Source: Antitrichia curtipendula (lineage: Eukaryota; Streptophyta; Bryopsida; Hypnales; Leucodontaceae). From it: DNA of 64,000 bases. The first letter of the stretch is position 1. Every line of letters starts with the position of its first letter. The position numbers were made by a program, and so were the translations under genes. Of the stretch, positions 46,592 to 59,200 are shown one piece after another. Under the pieces are notes generated by a model. It worked only from the letters and a program-made list of their open reading frames with translations, did no database searches and was not told the origin of the DNA. Where the stretch lies: contig OX579635.1 in assembly GCA_951230915.1 (NCBI GenBank), forward strand, positions 6,510,001 through 6,574,000, in the 5' to 3' direction.

Positions 46592-46954
46592 CCCTAGAAC
46601 GTCGCCGGTGCCACAGTCCGCGTAGTTCTGTACAGAAAACGGACAATTTCCTAGCTTCTAGGAGGTGGGTCGGTTTTTTTAATTTTTATCCGGAAGTGGG
46701 CCTAAAGAGTGCAAATTTTATCGGTTCATATCCCCCATTTCTTAATGTACTTAGGCAATTAGCCGCCATTTTTTATTTCAATTATCTACTTTCCTAAATG
46801 TCTAAAATGGGTCCGGTTTTTTGTTTTGGTGGGGGATTTTTATTCCCTCCCCATTTTTTTTTTGGCTTTAGTTTCATTGTCATTCATTCCCCATTTTTTT
46901 TGGCTTTAAGTTTCCTTATCATTCATTCCCCATTTTTTTTTCAAGTGTTTAGGG
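46592..46954. mobile_element. TTAA-flanked TIR element, 363 bp
   Basis: The ends are CCCTAGAACG and, inward from the right, CCCTAAACACTTG. TTAA lies on both sides (46588-46591, 46955-46958). The middle contains three CATTCCCCATTTTTTTT-type repeats (46886-46940). The internal sequence is unrelated to the other TTAA elements. Short terminal repeats lower the certainty. Confidence 0.65.
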
Positions 46955-46958
46955 TTAA

Positions 46959-47133
46959 AGAATGTTGGCACTCACTATCTATTTTTTTTTGTCTAAAAAA
47001 TATCCTTGGCAGGAGTTGAACCTGGCAAAGCCCCTACCACTTTAGGGCCAAGGATGTAGCCTTTGGAAAATACAAGGATCCACAAAGGATCCAAGTGTTT
47101 TCCGGAGGCTGGTTAGTATGTTAGTATTAGAAG
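46959..47133. other. Short spacer with a pol III B-box-like word
   Basis: The minus strand contains GGTTCAACTCC (around 47012-47022) preceded by a box-A-like TGGCCCTAAAGTGG, as in tRNA-derived SINEs. The spacing is shorter than normal and no tRNA fold is evident, so this is only a hint. Confidence 0.25.
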
Positions 47134-49425
47134 TCAAGAAATCTGCGTACCACTACCGTTAGTATCAGCTGCTCCAAATGAACAAGATGAACAAGATGGA
47201 TCACTTGCACTCGGTCGATTAGGAGAATTCAAGTAAGAAGACGGGTTAGCATACAAAAAACGGTAATTACTATCATTCTTCCAAAGTGGGACAGCATCAC
47301 TGATAATGTAATCTATCGCCTCCTCTGGCCCTTCCAAGGCAATTCGCAGCATTGCCTCAAGATTCTTGCTACCCAACCTGTTTCTAACTCTAGTCTTGAT
47401 CAAATTCTGCACACTGAAAGCTCGCTCACACGTCGCTGTAGAAACACACTGCACACGTGCTAACTCTGCAAGAATGAGGAGGTTAGGGTATCGTGCTTGT
47501 AACGTATGATTCCAAGTTATCATGCCCCACAAATCCCTGAAATTCTTATTCCCCCATTCTGTGGTGCACTGAAGTTTAAAGGCCAGAAACTCACGCTTAC
47601 ATGCTACCTGATCCACAAGAGGAGGGAGTTTGAAGCCTGCATGTGAGCAATCTACCCCGTAATGGCCCAACAAAGTCTCCAATTCGGAGATGCACCAATT
47701 CTGCAACCCCACCTACTTGGAAGGCATATTAGTCGGGTTCAAAATCTTAAAACAAGAAATCAAGTCATTGTCACTGAAGCGTGCATCAAGGGCAGAACAA
47801 ACAGCCTCTGCAAATTTTTTTTGGAAAGTCAATGCCTCCTCCAAGTCAGTGCCCAGCCTGGACCGTGTCATCTGGAAGCTGTGGAACATGGATCCCTTCA
47901 CCTCGGACTGCAACCTCCTCAAGTACCCACCGTGAGGACCATAATCAGGCAAAACATGATAACCAGTGGATTCATTAAAGACATCAGCATTCAAATCACA
48001 AGCATCCACAATAAACATCATGTGAATTTGAGCTATCTCAGTACGCACAATACTACCTATAGTTGTGACATCAACAAATTTCAACTGAAATACCTTAGAC
48101 AACATGGCCAACGAGTGAAGAATATCAGCCAAAAAGTAGAAGATGTAGATATACTTAAACTGATCCAGTTTCTCCAAAACAGACTTTACAACAGCTGACT
48201 CACTGTCATCAGCTTCTTGGAAAAAAATCAGGACAGATTCCAATGAATCATAAAGAGCTGTCACTACCTGCCACCTACTTAGCCATCGGATTTTATGATA
48301 GCGCTTCATCGTTTTCTTAGAATCAAAAAATTATTCCTGCAAAGCTGTGAGTGCATTCTTGCACTTACCTGACTTATGGAAGAAACCAGAAATTGAATTG
48401 ATTAAGGAATCGACTTCGGTGGATATAACCTTACAGCCTATTGCTTTGGCAACATCCAGGGCGGCAAGATTAGTTCGATGAGCTACGCAATGACAAGCCA
48501 ACATGAATGGATTTACCTCATTCCGGAGTCGTGTGGAAACACCAGTGTGGCAACCCACCATGCTGCTTGCTCCGTCACTCCCAAAGGCCACGAACTTGCA
48601 CAAATCTAAATTCCACAGCCGTAGCTGAGATACCACACAGGCAAAAATCGATGCAGAGTCCTTCTTGCTGCCATCTAACTGCAGCAGACCTAGAAAAACT
48701 GTCACAGGCAGACCCTACTCTACAATGGTTGCAAACATGACAAGATGGCCAGTAGCACTGATATCTGTAGATTCATCAATCATGATGCCAAAGAATGGAG
48801 AATTTCGAATCCTACAAATGATTTGTTTTTGGATTACTACAGAAATACACCAAACTAGATCACTGCAAGCTTTTTCGTTTTGGTACATGGTAGCTGTGAT
48901 AGGAGCTTTCACAGACACCAACAATTTACATAATGCAGGGAACTTTGAGTAAGGGAGAGATTCCTTCCCTATAAAGTAGGCAGCTTTGAAAAGGGTGTGT
49001 AAAGCCTCATCACAAGCACGCTGTCCGTTGAAAATCGCTTTCTCCATGGTTTTCTCTCCGCTCTGGGAAGCCCAAGCAAGCCTGCGGTGTTCATTTGAAC
49101 GGGAATGGTCTATAAATGCACTGACCTTAAAAATTTTCGATCCCTCCTTTGCGTAGACTGAGCGGCCCCCCTTCTCTTTGTAGACTTTGCAGAAGAGTTT
49201 GCCCTCCAAGGCAGAGAAATGCAGCCAGTCGAATTGAGTCGTCCATTGCTCTTTCCACAAAGTTTGGGCTAGTTCAGCCTGGGAAGGAGCTGGTTGATTC
49301 ATACCTGGATTCTCAGCTGGTCTAAATTGACAATTGTCACTTGTGGAAGACTCAACATTTGAAGAATCAAACTCACGCGATCTCCCGAAGTAGGAGTCCC
49401 GGATCGACTTCTGCCTCTTTGCCAT
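47134..49425 (-). pseudogene. hAT-superfamily transposase (ZNF862-like) with three in-frame stops
   Basis: Cut-and-paste DNA transposase or a protein derived from one. From MAKRQKSIRDSYFGRS to the final TGA, 764 codons run in one frame with no frameshift or intron. Visible parts: an N-terminal zinc-finger-like region with WLHFSALEGKLFCKVYKEKG (the second finger Cys may be altered); MIDESTDISATGHLV with the first catalytic Asp; FGSDGASSMVGCHTGVSTRL with the second Asp, then CHCVAHRTNLAA; RWLSRWQVVTALYDSL; and the C-terminal hAT dimerisation region CVSTATCERAFSVQNLIKTR with the Glu. Stops are TAG at 48715-48717, TAA at 48331-48333 and TAG at 47713-47715, each one substitution away from a Glu or Gln codon. 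It is therefore a recently silenced copy, or a product of stop suppression. Element ends and the 8-bp duplication were not found. Confidence 0.9.
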
Positions 49426-50110
49426 TGCGATTTGCAAGAACCTGCCACAAGAAACACCTCAGGGCTTAGGCATTAGGAAACAACACTTCAAGTTTCAGAA
49501 AACAAACAAACGACTGAAACGACATTGCAACAAAAAAACGGACCTTGCAACAAAAAGCAGAGGAGTGGAAGTCTGGAGACATACCTGATTCAAATCGGGG
49601 AGATTGCCTGAAGCCAAAAACGAAAAACGTGAATCTGAATCAAAATATCAAATGACACAAGATACAGGCCAACACAAATTGATTAGTGCGTTGTGCTCTC
49701 ACTCCTCTAATTGTAGTCTCAGTCACCGATGGGCTCAAGGACTTGCTCCTAAAAAATTAAAATGTCTACAAACATGGCTAATACAACGTGATCAGTGCGC
49801 TTGGGCAATTGATCAACAGACTGGGCTAATCACACAAGCGATTGAGCTTAAACCTGATCAACAATTGAAGACAAGCGATTGAGCTTAAACCTGAAATCTA
49901 ACGCAAGCAGTCACCGATGAAGAGTACGCAAGCAAGCAGACACCAATGACCGATCAAGAACACTGATCAGCCTGGCAACACCGATCAACACCGGCAACAC
50001 CGATTGCGATCAGCCCGGCAATACCAATTGCGATTGCGCAAAAACTCAAGAACACCAATCGCTTGCAGTCTTGCACCAACCCGGCAACACCGATCGCTTG
50101 AAATCTCGGA

Positions 50111-50290
50111 AGAACACCGACCCACCACCAGCCCGGCAGCACCTCCGGAGAGCCCAGATCCAAAACCGCAACCAGAAATTTCGAAAATCTCATGCACCCA
50201 AGAACACCGATGCACCACCAGCTCGGCAGCACCTCCGGAGAGCCCAACACCACTGCGCAACCAGAAATTTTGAAAAGCCAAAAGCCAGAG
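50111..50290. repeat. 90-bp tandem repeat, two copies
   Basis: Copies start at 50111 and 50201, each with AGAACACCGA, CACCACCAGC and GCAGCACCTCCGGAGAGCCC followed by GCAACCAGAAATTT. Diverged by a few substitutions. A partial third unit precedes at about 50049. Confidence 0.85.
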
Positions 50291-50493
50291 GACTGGGCTC
50301 AATCTGCGTTTAACATAAAATTAGAATCCAAGGCTGAGTGCTTGGCTGCGAGTGAGACTCTGTGGAAATGCACCCAGTTTCCTTGCAGGCATTCAATTCC
50401 AAGCTGCAGCAATCCTCGTCCACGAATCGGTTTCTGGTCAGGGTCGCAACGGCTGAACGGTGCATGCAGCGCAGTGGTTGGTGATGGCTGAGA

Positions 50494-50651
50494 GGACGAT
50501 CGCACGAAGTCACAAACCCGAAATCGCAAAGCCAGAGGATGATCGCACGAAGTCACGAACCCAAAATCGCAAAGCCAAAGGATGATCACACGAAGTCATG
50601 AATCCAAAATCGCAAAGCCAGAGGACGATCGCCTGAACCCAAAATCTCAGC
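50494..50651. repeat. 43-bp tandem repeat, about 3.6 copies
   Basis: Units start at 50494, 50537, 50580 and 50623, each GGATGATCGCACGAAGTCAC (or a variant) followed by AAAATCGCAAAGCCA. The last is partial. Confidence 0.9.
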
Positions 50652-51500
50652 AAGAAATAAGAGCTCTCAAATCTCAATCACAAAAGCCCATGCAGCACCA
50701 GGCCTCGGCGCGATACACGAGCAGGAAGACAACGAGAAAACAAAGTGCAGCCACCGTCACGGGTGAGAAATCGAGAGTCGAGAGCAGACTGCTTGCGACT
50801 TGCGAGTTGTGAGGCTGCGAGAGTGTGACTGCTGCGAGAGTGTGAGTGAGCGTGACAGAGCGGAAGGCAAAATGCCAGCCGTTGATCAATGCAAGGATTA
50901 ACGGCCCAGATTGACGAGGCTAGGGTTTAGTGCATAAGCAGGGTTAGTGACTTCGTGGTTAGCAACGGTTACTCACAGAGTCGACAGAGACGGCAGTCTG
51001 CAGTCACAGAGTCTTCCAATAGGCAGTAATTTAGTTATTTAGTATTCCATACTTTGGATGCCTTTCAGCCTCTGAAGTTTCAATGAGGGATACTTGATTA
51101 CAATGTGCTTCATTATTACGAATTTGGTACTTCATAACTTGATAAGTTGGTATTACAGCTTTGGTTACCTTGGTAGTTGGTACAGTAGAATACTATACAT
51201 AGTATTAAAAAAAATTCCTAAAAAGTGTATGCATGGCCGGATGCCCGCTGTGAAAAATAAATTTCAATCGGTAATTTGCCGTGGGTACTCCTAGGGTAGC
51301 TTGCCAAAATGCCAGCATTTTTTTTCTAGTCGACTCATTTCCGAAACCCTTCATTTTTCCTCCGGAACCCCTTCCTAAACATTTCCATCTCATTCGGAAA
51401 TTCTCAAAATCAACCGGCTGACTTGTAACTAACCGGCGACACTCCCCGTTCATTGACCGGTGCCATTTCGTGGGGCCTGGATGATTGTAAAGCTATTGGA

Positions 51501-54500
51501 AGCATTTTTTCATCCCCATTTGCCTTGTTGACCTTTCATGTTGGGTTATGGAGAGTATCCAGTTGAGTTTGTATTCTTGCTAGTGTTTCTCTTCACGTAA
51601 ATGGGAAATGATAGTAAAAAAATGTGGATAAAAAAATATGCTATTTGGTGTATATTGAGGAAGCTCTAAATCTGAAATTCCTTCTCAAAAATGATATTTT
51701 TTGAGTTTGAGCCTGACTAACAAAACAAAGGTCATCTACTCTAGTTTCTACTCCAATTTGAATTTTGAATAAATTCCTAATATTGAATATTTTATTGCAA
51801 CTTGAACTTTAGATGTATTTTTGAATGTCTATTGAATTCCAATTATAGAATCACATAGAAATTGAATTTACACTATGATGTTTGTCATTGTAATATACAC
51901 CTATGGTGAGATTTTCAGATTTTTTGAAATAATTTTCTATTTGATGTGATTTTTCTTCATTTTTCCTCTTAAAATTAAAAAAAAATCATTTTTTAATGAA
52001 AAATTGTAAACTCTTTATAAAGTAAATACAATATGTTATTTCATCTCTCAAAAAAAAAATATAAATTTTTTTATACATATCTAGTTGCAAAATGGTAACA
52101 AACTAAAGAATGGATACTGAAACTTGAAATTAGTAGCCATGGGTCTGTCATTTAGGAGGTAATCTTAAAACATCAAACTATTCACCATAGACATCATCAA
52201 GTTTTGTACTATGTGAATGATTTGCTTAAATAAAAAGAGCAATCACTAGAGGTCAAACTACTATGCAAGACCTTCCATAATCTTAGAAAACTCCAAAGAT
52301 GAACATTTGCACTTTTGTCTCACAAGAAAGGATTCTATTACCACTACAACGTTATATGATTAAGCGTACCAAAAATCAACATTGGGCTCTTGTAGATTTA
52401 TATATTTTAATTGTGTACATAGAGTATAATCAAACCTAGTTTTTTGTAATGTTTTTTGGTCTAAATGTGGATATTTATATTTGGGGGCAGTATTGATTAC
52501 GGGTGTACATATTTATATGTCAGAAGCAATTTACAAATTTTAGATCACAATAACTCTTGAAGGAATAAATGCACCCTTACTTGGTCAAACTCCATTAGTT
52601 TCCTACATTGAACTTGGAAGGACAACATCTATGCCTAAGGTAGCGAGTCCAAAAATTGTTAGATTTATGAATGAGTAGGTGCATTCTTCCTTCCTACATT
52701 TTTTTCAAAGTCATTCATAGGCACTTTTTGGTTATTTATGTATTTGCAGGGTAAGCCACAAAACAAACCCAAGGACTTTTTAATTTGAAATTTTTGCAAA
52801 GAGTTGTTTTGAAATACAAAATGGAAGATTATTTTGAGTCAATATATAAATGAAATTGACATATTTTGAATTTTAGATTGTATATGTATAGTTGAATATA
52901 TCATTGCTATTGTCTATATTTGGATATACAATTTGGCCCTTGAACTTTTTAAACTTGTATCTTCAATGCTATTTTAGAATTAAAATATGATTCAATCAAA
53001 GTTTCATGTATTTCTATTTCTACAATGCTCTTTAATATACATTCTAGTAATGCCATATTTAATCATTAATATATACTAAATTAATTTTGATGATATTCCT
53101 TTTAGAAAGGATCATGATTCAAATTTGCTATTGATTATGAATAATGAAAGTTAAACATAAATTTCAATCAACTTGAATTCGGTTTGTTAGTCATTTGCAG
53201 TATAAATTTCAAATTTTTATTTTATTCATATATAATTCTAATGGTAATAATTATAAGGCATGATTTTGTTGAAGGTAATTGAATGAAGAAGCTTTCTAAA
53301 AGTGGGTAGTGTAGATTAGCTTTAATACTTCTTTTTTTAAGTAGAATGTATGGTTGTATTAGTCTACAGATGAGATTTAAAACTCAATTTCTTTTAGATA
53401 TTTGTAGAAATATTCACATATATTCAAAGATTTTCAATAATATTTGAAGCGGGTTTTCTAGTACACTAACACATGTCTAACTCAAAGCACAACAAAATAT
53501 GACAAAATGACCCCAAAATTTTCAAAATAATATGAGACTAAACAACCCTGGTATAGTCTTTTAGGTGTTAAAGTACTACTAAAATCACAATTTTAATGTT
53601 TTCTTTAAACTATTAATGGAATACAAAATAGATTAAACTGCAATCAACAACTATATGAACTTGTATATTTGACTTTTAGAATGTCCATTGGTTCAATGAT
53701 GTCATTTAAAGGTTTAATAAAATCAAATCCACATTGTTTTTTTGACAATTTACATTGTCTAATTTACTAACATATTTTCCACAATGGAAATAAAAGCAAA
53801 AGTTAGATTTTTTTTTGGAACTTATACTAAAAGAGAGTTAAAAAACAAATAAACTAATATTGCAAATGCCAAACTATTAGAAAATGAGTGACATTGCAAA
53901 TATGAAAATGGAGCTCATACAAATCTTAGAACAATAAATTCACCACCCTCTTAATGTTCTTATAATTAAGGCATTAAATTCTTGAAAAAAAAATTGAAAA
54001 TTTTATTAATTCTAAAAGCAATTGGCAAAACGATTCTTCCAGCTTTAATTAATTATTCAACATCAAATGTTCACCCTAATAGCTAGGTATAGTATACAAT
54101 AACTATATAATGCAGTTTTTTTTTAATTTTTAGAGTTAACTATTTTCAAAACCTAGTCAAATTGAAGCATTAAAAGCAATGTACACTAGTACAAATCCAC
54201 ATTTAAATGCCATTTCAAACCATGGTTTTGTGTTAAATTTGTGGTTTCATAAACGTAGTTGTATTAGCTTTCATCCATATTCTTCAAATGTTTTTTTAGT
54301 ATGAATTTTTTTTAGTGGTAGATTAATTTAGCGATATAGAGCAAAAAATCAACCCTAATGAGGCCTCTACAACAATGGTACGAGGAAAAAAAGGTACTTT
54401 CTTAGGCATTTTGCCAATTCCACAAAGATAGAGGCAAGGTATCCAGTAGAATTCCATTGCTTCAACTCTTCAAGGTGTCTTTTCACTTATCATGCACTTC

Positions 54501-54974
54501 AACCTTTCTTGTTTGTTGCCTATCCACTATGTTCACTTTTTGTTCTATCTCCACTTTTGCCATAATGAAATGATGTTGTTACCATTTCTAATCTCGATAT
54601 CTTTCTTATCATCCTTATTCCATCAACGGGATTCATTAATATCAATATAGATAGTTACCTTGTGGTTTTTTTATGGCTATTTTTCACATTTTTGGAATTT
54701 ATGCCTTAAAAATTTGATTAGTTTCATTTAGTTATGTTGCGATAGTTTTTTTTGCTTTGCATTGAGTTCCAAATTATGTATTATATGGAAGGACTCACTT
54801 CATTAGTAGTCACCATTTCTTTGCAAATCACATGTTAGTTCAATCCAACTTGAACCTTCACAAATATGAAAATGAAGTTGCAAACATATAGAATGCCAAT
54901 TTTAACTTCAAATTTGTCTTGAAGGCACGTATGATTCAGAGAGACAAGATTGTGTCATTTAATTGCACAAAGCT
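51501..54974. other. Very AT-rich spacer
   Basis: No gene and no frame worth reporting. Bases 51735-52095 belong to the old repeat shared with 12455-12800. The rest is AT-rich without bounded elements. Confidence 0.5.
54520..54660 (+). repeat. Diverged direct repeat, partner at about 57060-57240
   Basis: Both stretches share, in order, GTTCACTTT, TCTCCACTTTT, TTACCATTTCTAATCTC and a CATTAATAT block. They are old copies of an unidentified dispersed repeat. Confidence 0.45.
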
Positions 54975-54978
54975 TTAA

Positions 54979-55618
54979 CCCCTAAAGGACTAGGCATTCA
55001 AATTTTGAATACTGAATGACGGCAAACACATCCCAAGCCCACAAAAATGCATTTTTTCATCCATCATTTTTTTTGAAGAATCATATATTAATTCTTTAAC
55101 CCTAAAGTTCTTTCATGTTTAAAGGCCCAACACTTCTTCTAAGTACTAATCTCCGAAGTAAGGCTAAAATCTTCATCTACATTTATTTTTAATAAATCCA
55201 ACCATTTGATCTTTTATTTAAGTTGTTAGAGTACACTCTCCTAAAATTTCAAAATAAAAAACCTTACTAAGTGCAAGATCATGATGCTTGGATTTCAAAA
55301 CCAAGCATTTCCTCCTCTTCCCAAATGGTTAGATTTCATCTTTTCAAATGTTTTATCCAAATTGTATAGATCCTACAATTTACAATTTTTCATGATATGT
55401 TTGAAGAAATAAGTTGAAAATACATAAATAAGTTGGAAATACACCTCCAAATTTGGGGTACACATCAAATTCATTTTCCATTAGTAATTTTGATTCTCTA
55501 GTTAGACACTCTATGCTTCTAGACTCTCAATCGCCCATAGTTCCTAGTGATGGAGAGACTATCCAAACGGATGTGAATTCATGTAATAAACGTCTCTTCA
55601 AATTTAATCCCATTTTAA
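54979..55618. repeat. Left ends of TTAA-family elements, right ends not found
   Basis: TTAA followed by CCCCTAAAGGACTAGG at 54975, and TTAA followed by CCCTAAAGTTC at 55096, look like family ends. No matching right ends could be placed; a related stretch appears near 58350. The 68-codon frame at 55453-55659 has no known domain and runs into the next element. Confidence 0.35.
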
Positions 55619-55839
55619 TCCATAAATGCCACCAAGGACGTTTTATGGCTGATGAATGACAAATAATCTCTTCATGTAGGACATAAGTGCAACTATTTGT
55701 CCTCCCAATTTTGTGTGAAAAGGGAAGATCATCTACAGTAGTTTGTCTTTCAATGAGTGCTTTTGCAATATTTTAATCCAATAATTCATACGGTGACAAA
55801 ACATATGATTTCTACGGTTATGAGCCTATTATTTAAGGA
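55619..55839 (-). mobile_element. 221-bp TTAA-flanked MITE, copy 2 (inverted)
   Basis: TTAA lies on both sides (55615-55618, 55840-55843). It has the same length as 7806-8026 and aligns with it in reverse orientation (TATGAGCCT, TAGGACATAAGTGCAACTAT, GATGATCTTC-type blocks). The outermost bases have changed to TCC/GGA. Confidence 0.75.
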
Positions 55840-55979
55840 TTAAAAAGAAAATCTTCATCCTTTAGAACTGTATAAGAACAATGAGAACATATTGCCTTTT
55901 GAAACAACTAGTTGAACTTATTGTTGCAAACTTTTCTTCTCAATATGATGAAGTTCTTACATAAAGTAGTAGGTCCATA

Positions 55980-56290
55980 AATCGACCACCTAAGGGCTGG
56001 AATTGAATTTTGGGGAGGTGAAACTTCTTGAAATAATTTTCAGTAAAATTTCCTTGAAACTAAAGTGGAATTGGAATCTAATCCAAGTCACTTCATATTT
56101 TTTGAAGCTTTGTCTAATTAGTTAAGAAATTTTGAAGTTGAATTGACATAGGGCTCCTAAACTGCCCACCCCTAAAATGTACATTGTTTGTACATTAGTA
56201 AAGGCTATGGAAAAACAACATGTACAAATCATGTACATTTTGGGGACGGGCGTTTCTAAAATGCCTGAATGCAGTTCGAACTTCCTAGTA
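55980..56290 (+). repeat. Dispersed repeat, copy 2, with hairpin core
   Basis: Partner of 5865-6150, same orientation. The hairpin at about 56165-56249 has arms CACCCCTAAAATGTACA and its near complement. Confidence 0.6.
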
Positions 56291-59200
56291 CCTTAGAGGG
56301 CACCCTATCTTTAGACATCTATTTTCAACAATGCTACCTTCAGTATTTTTTTTAACTACAACATGCTTCAAAAATCAAAGAAATTTAAATAAAGTCTCTG
56401 TTTGAGTTTTGGTTAATTACTACACCTTTTAAATTTTAGTGGATTATCTGCTTTTATTTGCTTTTATATTATTTTACTATTTTACTAATATTACTATTTT
56501 TATTATTTCTATACAAATCATTTCCGAGGTGCACACTTGCTACTATCGACTACTACTAACAATATTGTTACCTATTCTGTTGTCATTCTAATAAGATTAA
56601 ACTTTTTTTTGTACACAATCTTTCAAATTGCTAAACCATTGTTATTGAATCAATTTTTTCTATTGTACATACTTGATTTGAGTATAGATTTTTATGTATA
56701 AGTTAGATATTCATACAATATATTCTTTCATCCATCTTTTCAATATGTAGATTTTGGTAGGTTTGACAATTTGTCACAATTTATGATTTGATAGATTAGA
56801 TAGCTTAGTTGTTTGGACATTCAAATCATTTTGAAATTTCATTTGTTTTCATCCATTGTTCATTAATAAAGAGCTTCCGTGAGAAAAGAAGCATTGATGA
56901 AGAATGTTTTGCTTAGACTATCTTGTTTATTCATTCCTATTGTATTAGTTAGTAGAATGTATCAAATGTCATGAAGGCCTCAAGTTATTGTTGAATAATC
57001 AAGCTTCTCTAAGCCAATGGTTTAATAGTGCATCATCAAGATTTGCCATTGTAGACGACTACGTTCACTTTCCATTTTGTCTCCACTTTTACCATGACAC
57101 ACTCACTTTTTGCTCACAATTTCTATTTTGTACCAAATGGCGTTGCTACCATTTCTAATCTCCATATGTTACTTATCACCTTTTCAATCTCACTTTACAA
57201 AACTCATTAATATTGGCAACTCCAACCTTGTCATTTAGTGTTTCTTGAGAATATAGGTAATTTTGACTACTTCTTGTATGTTGCATGGATTGCTATAAAA
57301 AATTTGACCAATGGTAGGAGGTATTGCTTAGGATTCCGATTTTAGTTTTTTCTACTTAGAGTTTACGCATTGAAATTCCATGTTTCCTTGTTGCGGAATT
57401 TGGAGGATTTATCATGGCACAATTTTGCAGCTGCCTTGTGGATTATGCAATCATGCTTGCTAATCAAAACTGAACAACTAATATTTCTAGAAATTGGTAT
57501 TGTTAATACTATGACTATGTTTAAGTAGTATTTTGGGTTGATTTGAAAAATCTAGATTGTACATTTGCTCCCTGATTTTTTGTAGTTTAAGCATGTGTAC
57601 TCTCTCCATTTGTCAATGCAAATAAATGAATTTTCTTTTCATCCTTAGTCTTTTTCAAGATGTCTTTGGTGGGTATTAACGAGTACTTTGCAAAATTTAG
57701 AACTACACTTTAGTACTATTTTAGCAAATTTCCATACATATGATGTGCCCCATTTGAATTTTTCTTAAATAGGTCTACTATTTATTTAAAATAAATTTGT
57801 GGTTGTTGTAAACTTTCCTAGGAAGGCAGGTGACAACAAAAAATAGAATTTGCAATCATTCATGAATCATCCAAACTCTTGGATTGTAGACCTCAAATTG
57901 CAAATCTGTTTTGTTTTTTAAACTCTTCTACAAAAAAGATGAGGAGGTCATGATATGAGGTTGTAAAAATTTCAAGTCTTAACTCCAAAAAAAGGATATG
58001 TACACAAAATTATTCCCCCCACAAATCCTAAATGTGACTGACCTTTTGAAGAACTATTCCACAAGCATTCTATTTATAAAAAAAATACCTAAAAATATAA
58101 TATTTTTAGGCTTCTTCCACTTTAGTAAAAATTACATGGCAATTTGAGTATAACTCCAAAAGTTATGTACATGAATTCAATTAGCCTGCAATATGTGATA
58201 CAAAATAGTGCATGTGTTTCTTGTAATAGCCCCTCATAGCAAGCTTAATCTTCACCTCCATTTATTGCCTTCAGTTTGTCATTCAGTTTTTTTGTTTCAT
58301 TCTTAGATTTTTTTGGCAATGTCTATATTGCTTCTTCTCGCTAAGGTTTCATCCTAAAGCGCTTTGACGTTCAAATTTTAGACAACATTCATAAACAAAT
58401 GACCACAATTGACAGAGAACAATTTTTTTTCGTTCATCCATTTTTGTGTATCATATTGGATGAATTTTGCACCCTCTAGTATCTAAATGCATTCTTGTGA
58501 AGATTGAAATGATTTATAAATATTCAATTTGTTTATACCCATTAGGAGTAGTAAGAAATTTTTGTTATCCAAAGCCCAGAAAGCTCAAGGAATATCATGT
58601 TTTTAGATAGAAACGGGGAAGATCATGAATTTTTTGCAATGCACTGCCTTCAAAATACAAAAACAAAGTTGGGTAAACATTTTGAAAAATATGATAACCA
58701 AAGTAAAATTTATTAAAAAAAAATATAGTCACTAGTATCTCAGAAGCAACAATATTTGTCATATACTAAATTTTTATATGCATTGTGGTCAATTTTTGAA
58801 TATTTTACTATGGAAGGTAGAATTTGCATTTTCTTTTTTTCTTGCCATAGATAGTTTTTCTACTCTTTTCTTTTCCTAATTAGAATGCAAAACATCAACA
58901 TGGAATTGCACATTGCAAGGTTATAATTAGCCGTCTAAAAGGTTAGTCAGGAGTTTTAAGGCTAGATAGTTAGGCTCTATTGGCCAAATAGTAGAAAGAA
59001 GCCACTCCCTCCTCTTGCTTTACATCCTCTTTTTTTCATTTCATTGTTGCCATCTACATTTGCATTTTGTTAAGAATTTAGCTATTTAGCCAAGTTTCTT
59101 GTCTGCTTTGTTTTTAGAGCCATTTTGTTCCTTGGTTGTTGAATTTCAAGCTTGCCATGAAGGACGTGGGGTCCCACTGAGCTTATTTGGTTCACTTTGA

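Larger units (their letters stand above)
49426..51500. other. GC-richer region upstream of the hAT frame
   Basis: Probably the 5' part of the hAT element or its leader. It contains two tandem repeats (50111-50290 and 50494-50651) and many CACCGATC and GGCAACACC words from 49940 to 50110. Frames on both strands here are low-complexity consequences of the repeats. Bases 51000-51500 return to spacer; no terminal inverted repeat could be matched to the other side of the transposase. Confidence 0.4.

Noticed and set aside
47005..47050. tRNA gene on the minus strand
   Set aside because: Only B-box and weak A-box similarity at short spacing; no cloverleaf or acceptor stem pairing.
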